DNA of 64,000 nt from Pedobacter sp. Leaf216 (lineage in GTDB: Bacteria; Bacteroidota; Bacteroidia; Sphingobacteriales; Sphingobacteriaceae): NCBI RefSeq assembly GCF_001421515.1, contig NZ_LMKM01000001.1, forward strand, positions 2,314 to 66,313, in the 5' to 3' direction. Shown here one piece after another: positions 46,358-54,445 of the stretch; the first letter of the stretch is position 1, and every line of letters begins with the position of its first letter. Position numbers and translations under genes: made by a program. A model generated the notes under the pieces. It was given only the letters and a program-made list of their open reading frames with translations. It had not been told where the DNA came from and made no database searches.

Positions 46358-46548
46358 AATGTTTTTCCGTCCTTTTTGGCTTTTTCTATATCCACCTTTA
46401 CAATTCTATAAGTGCAATTGCTTAAACCGCGACAATTAGAGGTATAATGATATTTTTTTGCACCCGGGCTATTGCATAGGTATACAGTTTTGGTTTCTTT
46501 GCAAGCAATGTTGGTAATGAAAAATAAGATTAGGGAGAGGGTTTTCAT
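46333..46548 (-). CDS. Small exported Cys/His-rich protein
   Basis: 71 residues. N-terminal signal-like MKTLSLILFFITNIACK (possible lipobox). The mature part is VYLCNSPGAKKYHYTSNCRGLSNCTYRIVKV...LCGWE: Cys, His, Cys, Cys, then Cys, arranged like a small metal- or DNA-binding knuckle. I do not know the family function. It overlaps the nuclease gene by 25 nt, suggesting a partner role. Confidence 0.65.
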   Translation of the reverse strand: MKTLSLILFFITNIACKETKTVYLCNSPGAKKYHYTSNCRGLSNCTYRIVKVDIEKAKKDGKTLCGWEKGN

Positions 46549-46632
46549 GTTTAGGGATGGGTAAAAAGTTCAACAATTGATGATCTATTTATATACTAAA
46601 TATGATTAAATGTAAAGATTAAGGCTTCTGGC

Positions 46633-47475
46633 TTACTTCATAAAATTACTAATTACTGCTTCAACGCTAGATGCTAGGTCTGTTGTTCGTAATTCAAATC
46701 TTTTCACTTTCATGGCTTTGAACCAGTCGGACCAGTATTGTTTTATCACATCCTCTTCATAAGGACTTTGGATAGATGGATTAATACCCAATACCATAAT
46801 TTCTAGTTCTTTTAAATTGTAAGGAAAAGAGATAAAGCCCAAGTTACTTTTCTTCATAACGGCTAGGTAATTCGCGGTATTTAGCTTTTTTTGAGCTAGA
46901 AATTCTGGAGTGATGAATGAACTTTTACCTTTTATGACTATTTTACTGTTTTTGTGGTACATGTAACCATCGGTTAGTATCACTAAAATATTCCTATGAT
47001 CTGGTTTTATACAATATTGCTGAACATTGTTTTTGAAGAATCTCCAGATGTCGGAGCCAATATAATTACCGTCTTTAATAGCATACTGATAAATTTTTAC
47101 AGGTTTGTCGTTATAAACTTTATCTAGATTTAAAAAATCATTTTTACTGGATTTAGGATTGAAATCAACCTTTAATTGTTGACTTAACAACTCAATATCT
47201 TGTATTTCAGGTATAGGATTAAAAAACACCTGCATTTGATCCTTTAAAAGAAGCATCTTCTTTCTTTTTATGTGTTTAACAAAAAGCTTTTCTACAGATT
47301 TGATATATTGAAGATCGCGTTGATAAAGACCAGGATTCTTTTTAGGGTCAATCCGATCTGATAAATCAAGTAAAAAACTGATATTCAGGTTTTGATTTTG
47401 CTGGGCTTTAGTCCCTTTCGAGCAGATACAAGTGATCAAAAAGATCATTAATAGGCTTAGTATTTTTTTTTTCAT
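46633..47475 (-). CDS. Secreted VWA-like domain protein
   Basis: 280 residues from the ATG at 47475. The signal is KKKILSLLMIFLITCICSKGTKAQ. NISFLLDLSDRIDPKKN resembles a VWA MIDAS start (DxSxx) and ILVILTDGYMY the later strand with TDG. No TM after the signal, so it is periplasmic or extracellular. The frame could begin at 47529 but that would overlap the upstream gene. It is last in a four-gene operon after the coiled-coil membrane protein, which suggests a shared complex. Exact function unknown. Confidence 0.6.
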   Translation of the reverse strand: MKKKILSLLMIFLITCICSKGTKAQQNQNLNISFLLDLSDRIDPKKNPGLYQRDLQYIKSVEKLFVKHIKRKKMLLLKDQMQVFFNPIPEIQDIELLSQQLKVDFNPKSSKNDFLNLDKVYNDKPVKIYQYAIKDGNYIGSDIWRFFKNNVQQYCIKPDHRNILVILTDGYMYHKNSKIVIKGKSSFITPEFLAQKKLNTANYLAVMKKSNLGFISFPYNLKELEIMVLGINPSIQSPYEEDVIKQYWSDWFKAMKVKRFELRTTDLASSVEAVISNFMK

Positions 47476-47482
47476 GCTGGTT

Positions 47483-48814
47483 TTATAAAGTTGACATATA
47501 AACGGAATTTTGGGAATCTTCACTTGCACCTACATTTTTAAGGTTTTCATCATAACAGGCCCTGCATTCATTTTGAAGATCAAATTTTTCACGTTGTGAA
47601 ATGCGAAGTTGTTCATTAACAAATGTGATCCATCCCTGCACATACTCCGAGGCATATAGTACATATTCTTTGGTAGGTATAATTACAGCATCAATGATCC
47701 TTTGTAGTGTAACAATGCGTCCTTGCGCTTCAACAGAAAGCTTCTTGATGCTGCTGAGTTCCTCTATCAGTTTTTCTTTTTGAATTTCGATATCCGCAAT
47801 ACGATCCTGGTGAATCTGAATATCTTTTTTTCTGCGTTGCTGTTCGTGTTTAATTTTATCTTTCTCACGGTGCTCTTTCATAATAAAATCGAATACCACA
47901 CCCCAAATGAGGTATACAACAAAACCTGCAAAGATGATTCCCCAGAACTCTATTTTAGTTATAGCAATAGAAACATTAAATTCCTCAGAATCAAAGTCTT
48001 TATTCAACTTATCTATCTTTTCTTCTATCTGATAAGCCAGGATGGCATCAAAAACAAAAGTGGTAATGAAAAGTAATCCGATCTTTAAATAATTCCATTT
48101 GCTTTTAGCCTCTCCAAACATGTGGATTAAATAACCCAAACCAAGAAATACAAAAGGAATAAAGGTTACAAATACACCTTCTAATAATCCATCACGCCAG
48201 GCTTTTTCAAAGGCTTTTGCATCTAAAATATTCATAACAACTGTGATACTATTCGCATCCAATATTTTAAAAAAAGCGGAGTATGAGGTGGAGATATAAA
48301 AGGTAAATAAATATAAACTTAAGGGCATGAGAATGATTAAACCAATATAAAATTTAGCTGAAGCTCCCTTCGATGCACTGATTTGGTATTTTTCTGGATC
48401 TCGGGCCAGTTCGTTAATTTCGAACTTTAACTCTTCGATATCATCTTTTACCTTTCTAATATTGCTTTCTACCTGAGTAATCTGCTGTTTTTTGCTTTCT
48501 TCGCTGATGGAAAGTGTCTTGATTTCAGTTTCCTTGCTTCTTTGCTCATTGATGTAAGGTTCTTTGGCTAGTTGTTGTTTTTCTACGAGTTCTTTTTCCT
48601 CATTTTGAAACTTCGCATAAATAGCATTCAAACATATCGAAAGTGCCAGTGGACTCCCACTGTTTCGAGATCCGTCTCTAAAGCCTTCTTCGTGGTAAGT
48701 TCTTTTTCTTACCTCCGCTGCTTGTTCGGTAACAGGTGTTTTGATCTCCACATCGTCATCTTGTGGCACATCGGCTGTTTTGAGGTTAAAAAATTCTTCT
48801 ATTTGAGCAATCAT
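47483..48814 (-). CDS. Membrane protein with coiled-coil arms
   Basis: 443 residues. Residues of about 70-140 and 325-375 are charged, heptad-like coiled coils (EKELVEKQQLAKEPYINEQ, HEQQRRKKDIQIHQDRIADI). Between them are four TM-like helices (KFYIGLIILMPLSLYLFTFY, VFVTFIPFVFLGLGYLIHMF, YLKIGLLFITTFVFDAILAY, WGIIFAGFVVYLIWGVVFDF). The C-terminal QNECRACYDENL has a Cys pair. No known family is recognised. The two coiled coils could pair in the cytosol and form a scaffold. It is third in the DUF6232-DUF6804-VWA operon. Confidence 0.65.
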   Translation of the reverse strand: MIAQIEEFFNLKTADVPQDDDVEIKTPVTEQAAEVRKRTYHEEGFRDGSRNSGSPLALSICLNAIYAKFQNEEKELVEKQQLAKEPYINEQRSKETEIKTLSISEESKKQQITQVESNIRKVKDDIEELKFEINELARDPEKYQISASKGASAKFYIGLIILMPLSLYLFTFYISTSYSAFFKILDANSITVVMNILDAKAFEKAWRDGLLEGVFVTFIPFVFLGLGYLIHMFGEAKSKWNYLKIGLLFITTFVFDAILAYQIEEKIDKLNKDFDSEEFNVSIAITKIEFWGIIFAGFVVYLIWGVVFDFIMKEHREKDKIKHEQQRRKKDIQIHQDRIADIEIQKEKLIEELSSIKKLSVEAQGRIVTLQRIIDAVIIPTKEYVLYASEYVQGWITFVNEQLRISQREKFDLQNECRACYDENLKNVGASEDSQNSVYMSTL

Positions 48815-48850
48815 AACATTTAGTTTTGAGTTTGAATCATTATTTTATAG

Positions 48851-49231
48851 TTATACTTCCCGCTTTACAGAAACGATGCGGTCTTTAGCGTATGTTTTTT
48901 GAGTAGGTGCTAACTCAATAGTTTTTTCTTCTATTTTTGTGGGTGCTTTTTTACTATAAAAAGCAAACAGTAAAAAAAGTAAACCTGTAATTACATCAAG
49001 TGGAATCCAAATGCTTTTCCGGTGCAGGTAAATGGGGAAAAAAGGATTAAAAAGAATAAGGACTAGAATAAAAACAATAGCTAACGAATAGTTCTTTTGA
49101 TTTATCCAGCTGTAAATGTGCAACACTGCTCCAAGTGAGACTATGGTTCTTAAAAAAGTGTAATATTCGATAGGCAACTTCAATATTGCTGCAAAACAAC
49201 ATAGAGCACAAACAATAAGAAAAACTTTCAT
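48851..49231 (-). CDS. Small membrane protein, DUF6804-like
   Basis: 126 residues with four hydrophobic helices (VFLIVCALCCFAAIL, FLRTIVSLGAVLHIY, LAIVFILVLILFNPFF, IPLDVITGLLFLLFAFY), ending in a basic tail. The ILFNPFFPIYL segment and short four-TM form fit DUF6804 as I recall it. Function unknown. It lies 36-39 nt from neighbours in the same operon. Confidence 0.55.
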   Translation of the reverse strand: MKVFLIVCALCCFAAILKLPIEYYTFLRTIVSLGAVLHIYSWINQKNYSLAIVFILVLILFNPFFPIYLHRKSIWIPLDVITGLLFLLFAFYSKKAPTKIEEKTIELAPTQKTYAKDRIVSVKREV

Positions 49232-49270
49232 AATCGAGAATTAGAATGTATTTATCGTAAACTGGATGCG

Positions 49271-49639
49271 CTAACCCCTGAATACAATGGCATCATTAAG
49301 TGCGTTTACAATTTTCTGAACATATAATCGATCTTTTGAAACAATACTGTTCACTTCTCCTGAATTGGTACTGATTCTAACAGTAAATTCATTTTTAATA
49401 AGAATACCAATACTTAGAATAATAAAGCCCATGATTCTTGCTTCACTGGAAAGTAACATTAGCGTGCCTATTACGATCATAATAGCAGGTAAAGTTTTAC
49501 TTTTTATGATTTCAAAAATATGAACAGAAGATATGTTCCTCATTGCATAAGTTTTTGAGTTGGTAACATACCTGGATTGGGTAACCGTAACATTTATATC
49601 TTGGTAAAATGTTACTTCGCTTTGTAATTGTGCTTCCAT
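49271..49639 (-). CDS. DUF6232-like protein
   Basis: 122 residues. SEVTFYQDINVTVTQSRYVTNSKTYAMRNISSVHI begins a small beta domain as in DUF6232, followed by two TM-like helices (LPAIMIVIGTLMLLS, IMGFIILSIGILI) and a beta end (VRISTNSGEVNSIVSKDR). First gene of the operon. Its promoter carries the dyad TTACGGGAAACCGTAA (49695-49710) and TACTTTTG -7 box. Confidence 0.6.
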   Translation of the reverse strand: MEAQLQSEVTFYQDINVTVTQSRYVTNSKTYAMRNISSVHIFEIIKSKTLPAIMIVIGTLMLLSSEARIMGFIILSIGILIKNEFTVRISTNSGEVNSIVSKDRLYVQKIVNALNDAIVFRG

Positions 49640-49665
49640 AAGTAGTTTATTAGTTGTTTATTATC

Positions 49666-49710
49666 CAAAAGTAGACAAGTAACAAGGCTATACATTACGG
49701 GAAACCGTAA
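49666..49710 (-). promoter_or_regulatory. Dyad-controlled promoter of the DUF6232 operon
   Basis: -7 box TACTTTTG at 49666-49673 (minus). After 21 nt comes the perfect dyad TTACGG-GAAA-CCGTAA at 49695-49710. No TTG is present at -33, which suits activator-dependent initiation with the activator centred near -44. Confidence 0.7.
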
Positions 49711-49799
49711 CACAAAAAATTATTTTCAACTCACTCAAAAAACGAAACACTCTCATTATCAAACAGATAAAAATCAATCAACTGTGCATATTTAATACA

Positions 49800-50138
49800 C
49801 TATTCATTTTTAGGCTTTATGTAATTCTCAGATTTTTCTTTTATCCACCAGTTATTATCAAGGCGTTTTATTGATTTAAAAGAACGGGTTATACCGGGTT
49901 TCATGGTTGCAGTATCGAGGTGCCTCGGCCACACATGTAAAATGGTGTCGGCACCGATACGTACCCACCAAAATGTTTTGCCGTAACGTTTTGTTGTATA
50001 AATTTCGCTTATCGTTCCTGTAATGGTGTTCATATTAAAACCAGGTTCCATTAACTGATAAGTTGTTATTTTTTGTTTCTGTGCACGGGCAATGCCAAAA
50101 GCGAATGTTAATAAAAGCAACGTACCTAAATGTTTCAT
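49800..50138 (-). CDS. Small secreted protein of unknown family
   Basis: 112 residues from the ATG at 50138. Signal peptide MKHLGTLLLLTFAFGIARAQ. The mature part (GTISEIYTTKRYGKTFWWVRIGADTILHVWPRHLDT) looks like one small beta domain. The frame can start at 50159, but the promoter box ends at 50143, so 50138 is preferred. One of the genes with the shared dyad promoter. Function unknown. Confidence 0.6.
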   Translation of the reverse strand: MKHLGTLLLLTFAFGIARAQKQKITTYQLMEPGFNMNTITGTISEIYTTKRYGKTFWWVRIGADTILHVWPRHLDTATMKPGITRSFKSIKRLDNNWWIKEKSENYIKPKNE

Positions 50139-50142
50139 TGCG

Positions 50143-50187
50143 CTAAGGTATTTAGGCAAAAAACGGATTCCTTACGGCAAACCCCAT
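50143..50187 (-). promoter_or_regulatory. Dyad-controlled promoter of the 50138 gene
   Basis: -7 box TACCTTAG at 50143-50150 (one mismatch), 21 nt, then TTACGGCAAACCCCAT at 50172-50187, a degenerate dyad with one good half. The box ends four nucleotides before the ATG, so a leaderless transcript is possible. Confidence 0.55.
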
Positions 50188-50328
50188 TCGGGTTATTTTA
50201 TTTAGGATAGATGATTTATTTATGAAAGATTGGATGTATAAGGAATGCTTAACATAAATCATTGCAGTAGCGTATTTTCGGTTATAATATCAAGCTATAC
50301 AAGATCAAAAAAAATGGTATTGAAAATG

Positions 50329-50374
50329 AGAGGTTGCCCTGTTTGCCACCAATACAAACGATGGGGCAACCTCT
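50329..50374 (-). terminator. Terminator after the HsdR_N-like gene
   Basis: AGAGGTTGCCC (50329-50339) pairs with GGGCAACCTCT (50364-50374). On the minus strand it is followed by an AT-rich, partly U-rich stretch. It is the only clear feature of the 260-nt gap before the 50138 gene besides that gene's promoter. Confidence 0.65.
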
Positions 50375-50398
50375 GCACTTTTGAGAATTAAACGTTAA

Positions 50399-51463
50399 TT
50401 AATAAAGATCTATGGTTTGATGCAGCTGAATCCGGTAATTGTAAAGCTCATCCAAATTGAATAATTGTTTTTTCTCTCCGGCGTCTTTCCCGTTGTGAAA
50501 AGTTTCTATGTATTTATTAGCGGTATTAAAGTGGAATCTACAAATCGGCTTGCGGTTATTGTCATCTAAAAGCACTCCGAAATAAGATTGGGTATCCCGT
50601 GCAGCAATTCGAATGGAAGGGATTTTCTCGCGTAAAATGGCCTTTACAATCTGGAAAGCTTCTAACTCTTCCTCTGTGGTTACAATTTTAGATGCATCGG
50701 GATCTTCAATAATGGAAATCACTTTATCATCTTCCTTTTTTTCTATTTTCTCATTGATATTCAGCGCTGATTTTAAACGGTCGCTAATGGATTCGTTGAT
50801 GGAAATGGCAAGGGCTTTTTTAGTATATTCTTTAAAAGCGATCATGCGGTTAGCGGTAAGGGGCTTATCAAAAAACCGGTTAACCAATAACTTCACTATT
50901 TCATCAGAAGGGCTATCAATCTCCTTTTCAAATTCCTTTCTAATGGCCTTAATGTATTTTAATCCTTCGGCAGAATCTAGGATGGTTTCTAAATTGTATT
51001 CATTTTTAGTAAAGCTTTCGAGAATTTTAATGGCATTGTCTTTCAAATCTTCGATATCGATGGTGAGAAAAGGTTTTTCATCCATGATATTTGGCTTTTC
51101 CAGATCGGCATAAAAGTTATAAACCGTACCATTGGTAAGTACACCAAAACGTGCTTTGGAAACATGGTAATAACGGTGAAGTTGAGAGTTATGTGCATCT
51201 GCACTTTCTTTCCAATGTTTGCATTCGAAAATAAGAATCGGTTCGTTGTTTTTACGGATCACATAATCTACCTTTTCACCTTTTTTGGTTCCGATATCAC
51301 AAATATGTTCAGGAATCACTTCGGTTGGATTAAAAATATCATAGCCAAGAATTTGAATAAAAGGCATCACAAATGCATTTTTTGTTGCTTCCTCGGTATT
51401 AATCTGGTCTTTTAAACCCACTACCCGCTGATGAAGTTGTTCTAACTTTAGTTTAAGATCCAT
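50399..51463 (-). CDS. Stand-alone type I restriction HsdR_N-like protein
   Basis: 354 residues from the ATG at 51463. TEEATKNAFVMPFIQILGYD, then GEKVDYVIRKNNEPILIFECKHW: the Asp and Glu-x-Lys of a PD-(D/E)XK nuclease-like domain as in HsdR N-termini (res. about 20-110). The rest has no helicase motor, and no HsdM or HsdS is nearby. The C-terminal region (IRIAARDTQSYFGVLLDDNNRKPICRFHFNTANKYIE) recurs in such solo proteins. It could be a nuclease or a DNA- or RNA-binding protein. Its promoter shares the dyad with three neighbours. Confidence 0.75.
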   Translation of the reverse strand: MDLKLKLEQLHQRVVGLKDQINTEEATKNAFVMPFIQILGYDIFNPTEVIPEHICDIGTKKGEKVDYVIRKNNEPILIFECKHWKESADAHNSQLHRYYHVSKARFGVLTNGTVYNFYADLEKPNIMDEKPFLTIDIEDLKDNAIKILESFTKNEYNLETILDSAEGLKYIKAIRKEFEKEIDSPSDEIVKLLVNRFFDKPLTANRMIAFKEYTKKALAISINESISDRLKSALNINEKIEKKEDDKVISIIEDPDASKIVTTEEELEAFQIVKAILREKIPSIRIAARDTQSYFGVLLDDNNRKPICRFHFNTANKYIETFHNGKDAGEKKQLFNLDELYNYRIQLHQTIDLY

Positions 51464-51489
51464 GTTGCCTGAGTTTTTTGGTTGTTGAA

Positions 51490-51534
51490 CAAATGTAGAA
51501 CGCGAGCTTGGTTTATTTTTACGGGAAACCGTAG
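51490..51534 (-). promoter_or_regulatory. Dyad-controlled promoter of the HsdR_N-like gene
   Basis: -7 box TACATTTG (51490-51497), 21 nt, then TTACGGGAAACCGTAG (51519-51534). Identical spacing to the DUF6232 operon promoter. The box decides the start at 51463 rather than 51544. Confidence 0.7.
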
Positions 51535-51705
51535 AGGGGTGCATTGGTATCTTTGATATTGCTTATAGAAAGTTTTGTCCGCATTATCATTTTAAATAAG
51601 CCGGAAGAAACCGTTAGCCAATAGTTGCACACAGATTAAAGCTGAACCAGCCTGATCATCAATTTTATATTTTAGACCATTAAGCAGTTAAGGGAATTAA
51701 GATTA

Positions 51706-52371
51706 TTAAATTACCTTATTTGCGATACAATAAGCGATGAGTTGCCCGTTATTGGAAATATTCAGCGCAGTTTTAATATAACTTATCCTTTTTTCGATAC
51801 TGCTTAAACCAGATGGTTCCATTTTTTTTTCCTTTAAAATGCCAGCCATTTCTTTTTGGGTTTTGCCATCTAAAATTAGTGAAACGATTGTTTTGTCGTA
51901 AGCGGTAAAATCGTGCAGGTATTCTTCTTTTTGCCTCAGATTGGGCGAATGGTATTTTTTATTTTTATAAACACTTTCTAAAGCCAGTTTAAGGTCTTTC
52001 GCATCGTGGCGTGCCTTAGGTACAAAAGCATCTATATCATATTCCTTAAAAAGTGTATTGGCTATCAAAGCTCTGTTTTCTATAGAAAATACCAGAATTT
52101 TTAAGTCGGGCTGAATTTCCTTTAATGCCTTTATCAGTTCTCTACCTCCTGATATTTTTTGTTTTGGATAATCTTCATCAAAAGAAAGATCGGTAATGAT
52201 CAATTCATAAGGATCGCCATCTCGAAGTGCTTTTTGTACGCGTGTAAATGCATCATCACAATAAAATACATAATCTTTATCAGCTATGGTAATCCCAAGA
52301 TCGGTAAGTGCACTACGAAGTGATTTACTCACGATTTCATGGTCTTCGGCGATGAGTACGTTTTTGAACAT
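51706..52371 (-). CDS. NarL/FixJ-family response regulator
   Basis: 221 residues. Receiver: acidic pair in IAEDHEIV (Glu9/Asp10), phosphoacceptor Asp61 in LIITDLSF, then VFSIEN and PKARHD with the conserved Lys. The LuxR-type helix-turn-helix covers about 155-215 (DKTIVSLILDGKTQKEMAGIL ... SSIEKRISYIKTALNI), with a small insertion (KEKKMEPSG) in it. It lies 14 nt after the kinase gene and is the best candidate to bind the neighbouring dyads. No terminator was recognised after it. Confidence 0.9.
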   Translation of the reverse strand: MFKNVLIAEDHEIVSKSLRSALTDLGITIADKDYVFYCDDAFTRVQKALRDGDPYELIITDLSFDEDYPKQKISGGRELIKALKEIQPDLKILVFSIENRALIANTLFKEYDIDAFVPKARHDAKDLKLALESVYKNKKYHSPNLRQKEEYLHDFTAYDKTIVSLILDGKTQKEMAGILKEKKMEPSGLSSIEKRISYIKTALNISNNGQLIAYCIANKVI

Positions 52372-52385
52372 ATTTATATTTTTAA

Positions 52386-54056
52386 TTAGATTGGAAATGA
52401 AAATTCAACACAAAGCCCTTCATCGGGCTTGGTGTCAAAAGTAATATGGCCCGAAATACTTTCTATACGGGTTTCCGTATTCCTCAAACCATTTTTAAAT
52501 GTTAAAACCTCCATTCCTTTTCCATTATCCACATATATTACCTTTACAAGGCCATTTTCACGCTTAAAATCTATTCCAACCATATCTGCACCGCTATGTT
52601 TTTTCATATTGGTCATCAGTTCCTGCAAAATGCAAAATACCTCTGTTTTGGTATCATCTTTAATTCCTTCCCAAAGTTTTTCAGCATTACCTCCCAAAAC
52701 GATGTTGATTTTCTCAGAGGCATAAGCATATAACATTTTTGATAACTCAACAGAAAAACTTTCTTCGTGGCTATTATCTTTATTATCGTAAGAAAGGTCT
52801 CTGGATATTTTATAAATCACATCCAACTTATCAGCGAGGTCGTTTTTATCTATTTCATTAGTATTCTCCACTTCCGACATTACCTGGTATACCCGATTGG
52901 CAACACGATCGTGAATTTTTTTAACATATTTAAGCTCCGTTCTTTTTACTTCGATTTCCTTCTCCTGTTGCAGGCTTTTTTTCCGTTTTAAGTAAAGGAA
53001 ATAGCCGAAGATTAAAAATATTATCAGAGTACCGATCCCAATATTTCTAACTAAAATATCCTTTTGTTTCTCTATATTCTCTCCTTGTGCTTTTAGAAAG
53101 TTGGCTTTGTTTTTTTCCGAATTATAACGAATAACTGCAAATTGATTCTTGGCAGCACTACGGACAGTTTGTATGCTATCGCTTAGATTTTGATAAGTCT
53201 GAAAATATTTTTTGGTGGCTGGTGGAGGACTAAGTTTGATCAGTTTTTGTAAACCTTCCAAACGATCATCAACCCGGTTTAACACTTGAGCAATCTGATA
53301 TCTCTTGTTTGCATAAAACAAAGCAGAATCAGGTTTAATATTGGTGTAATAATCAGCAAGATGGGCATAACTCGCATTAAGCTCTAATGAGAGATTGTTC
53401 CTTTTCCTAATATCTAATGCTCTTAATAATTCAGGGGCAGCATTGTAATTTGGGTTTTGAAGCCATTTGGTTAGGGCAAGGTTGGATAATACTTTGGCAA
53501 ATGTTTCACTGTCAATTGATTGATTTAAAATATCTTGATAGATGGTTATTGCCTTTAGATAAGCTTTTCTTTTCCTGTAAATATTTCCAATATTATTTTT
53601 AAGCACAGCTTCGGGAACAACACCCGTAGTATAATCTAAAGCTTCTGTATAAAATTCAATAGCTTGATCATAATCTTTTAAATTTTCTGAAGCAAATCCT
53701 AAGTTATTTAAGTTCGCTTTTATAAATATGTGCTCTTTTGGTATTCTTTTATTGAAAAATGGAGATGCATTTATCGATAATTCTTGTCCTCCAAAATAAT
53801 CACCATTATTAGTTGAGATCATAGCCATATTTAAAAGGCACTTCGCAACACCTAAATTATTTTTCTGTTGAAGAAAGAGGTCTTTAGCTTTATCCAAATA
53901 AAAAAAAGCACTATCAATTTTTTGTTCTACTAAGTATTGATATGCCTTATCGTATATAGGGTTATTTTCTTTTTTTTCGACTTTTATACCCGGGCTTTTC
54001 TTGGAGCAGGAGAACAAAAGCACGATGAAGATTATGGCAATATTGAGGCGCTTCAC
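52386..54056 (-). CDS. TPR-containing histidine kinase, lipoprotein type
   Basis: 556 residues with a GTG start. The N-terminus has a lipobox (VLLFSCSKK). About 40-260 contains TPR-like repeats (SAFFYLDKAKDLF, DYDQAIEFYTEALDY, AYLKAITIYQDIL). A TM is near 335-355 (IGIGTLIIFLIFGYFLYL), the dimerisation helix has KKIHDRVANRVYQVM with the likely phospho-His, then HATPase boxes ELMTNMKKHS, DNGKGM and GLRNTETRIESISGHI. Related to NarX-like kinases paired with LuxR-type regulators. The gene order kinase-regulator makes one unit. Confidence 0.9.
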   Translation of the reverse strand: MKRLNIAIIFIVLLFSCSKKSPGIKVEKKENNPIYDKAYQYLVEQKIDSAFFYLDKAKDLFLQQKNNLGVAKCLLNMAMISTNNGDYFGGQELSINASPFFNKRIPKEHIFIKANLNNLGFASENLKDYDQAIEFYTEALDYTTGVVPEAVLKNNIGNIYRKRKAYLKAITIYQDILNQSIDSETFAKVLSNLALTKWLQNPNYNAAPELLRALDIRKRNNLSLELNASYAHLADYYTNIKPDSALFYANKRYQIAQVLNRVDDRLEGLQKLIKLSPPPATKKYFQTYQNLSDSIQTVRSAAKNQFAVIRYNSEKNKANFLKAQGENIEKQKDILVRNIGIGTLIIFLIFGYFLYLKRKKSLQQEKEIEVKRTELKYVKKIHDRVANRVYQVMSEVENTNEIDKNDLADKLDVIYKISRDLSYDNKDNSHEESFSVELSKMLYAYASEKINIVLGGNAEKLWEGIKDDTKTEVFCILQELMTNMKKHSGADMVGIDFKRENGLVKVIYVDNGKGMEVLTFKNGLRNTETRIESISGHITFDTKPDEGLCVEFSFPI

Positions 54057-54167
54057 TTTTTTAGATTTTAATCTAAATTAAAGAAATTTAATTTGGATTG
54101 CACCTTATTTAAACGTTTTAAAATTGTTAAGCACTAGATGACTGAAATTTTTGAAATATTAAAATAA

Positions 54168-54201
54168 AAAATAAGGCGGCAATGTGCCGCCTTATTATCC
54201 T
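54168..54201 (-). terminator. Terminator after the 54206 gene
   Basis: AATAAGGCGGC pairs with GCCGCCTTATT around a 5-nt loop. On the minus strand it ends in TTTTTTATTTT. It sits a few nt beyond the stop of the 69-residue gene and argues that the gene is real. Confidence 0.85.
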
Positions 54202-54205
54202 ATTA

Positions 54206-54415
54206 CTATTTCGGTATTTTGATCTGGCCACCTTCACCACCTGTATCGTCGCCCGGAGGGGTGTCTCCTGGGTTATTTGGATCATCTGGATTCGTATCAC
54301 CAGGATCGGCATCAGCAGTATTTACAGTTGTTGTTCCGCCACAAGAAGCAGACTGATTTGTATTGTACGGAGTAGCTAATCCTAATAGGATTGCAATAAA
54401 TAATGGAATAAACAT
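54206..54415 (-). CDS. Small Asp/Gly/Pro-rich secreted protein
   Basis: 69 residues. MFIPLFIAILLGLATPYNTN is signal-like, followed by SASCGGTTT and then a low-complexity tail of repeated DPGD, NPDD, NPGD, PPGDD steps ending GQIKIPK. No known family. A strong terminator directly follows its stop. Low-complexity acidic tails of this kind may bind calcium, but that is a guess. It is between the kinase gene and the REP-like element. Confidence 0.45.
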   Translation of the reverse strand: MFIPLFIAILLGLATPYNTNQSASCGGTTTVNTADADPGDTNPDDPNNPGDTPPGDDTGGEGGQIKIPK

Positions 54416-54445
54416 TTCTTTAAAAATTTAAAAAGTGATGTACAC

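Noticed and set aside
50399-51463. Complete type I restriction system
   Set aside because: No helicase, HsdM or HsdS is encoded nearby; only the N-terminal nuclease-like domain is present.
54127-54312. Alternative small minus-strand frame overlapping the 54206 gene
   Set aside because: It runs through the terminator hairpin, and the 54206 frame has the signal-like start.
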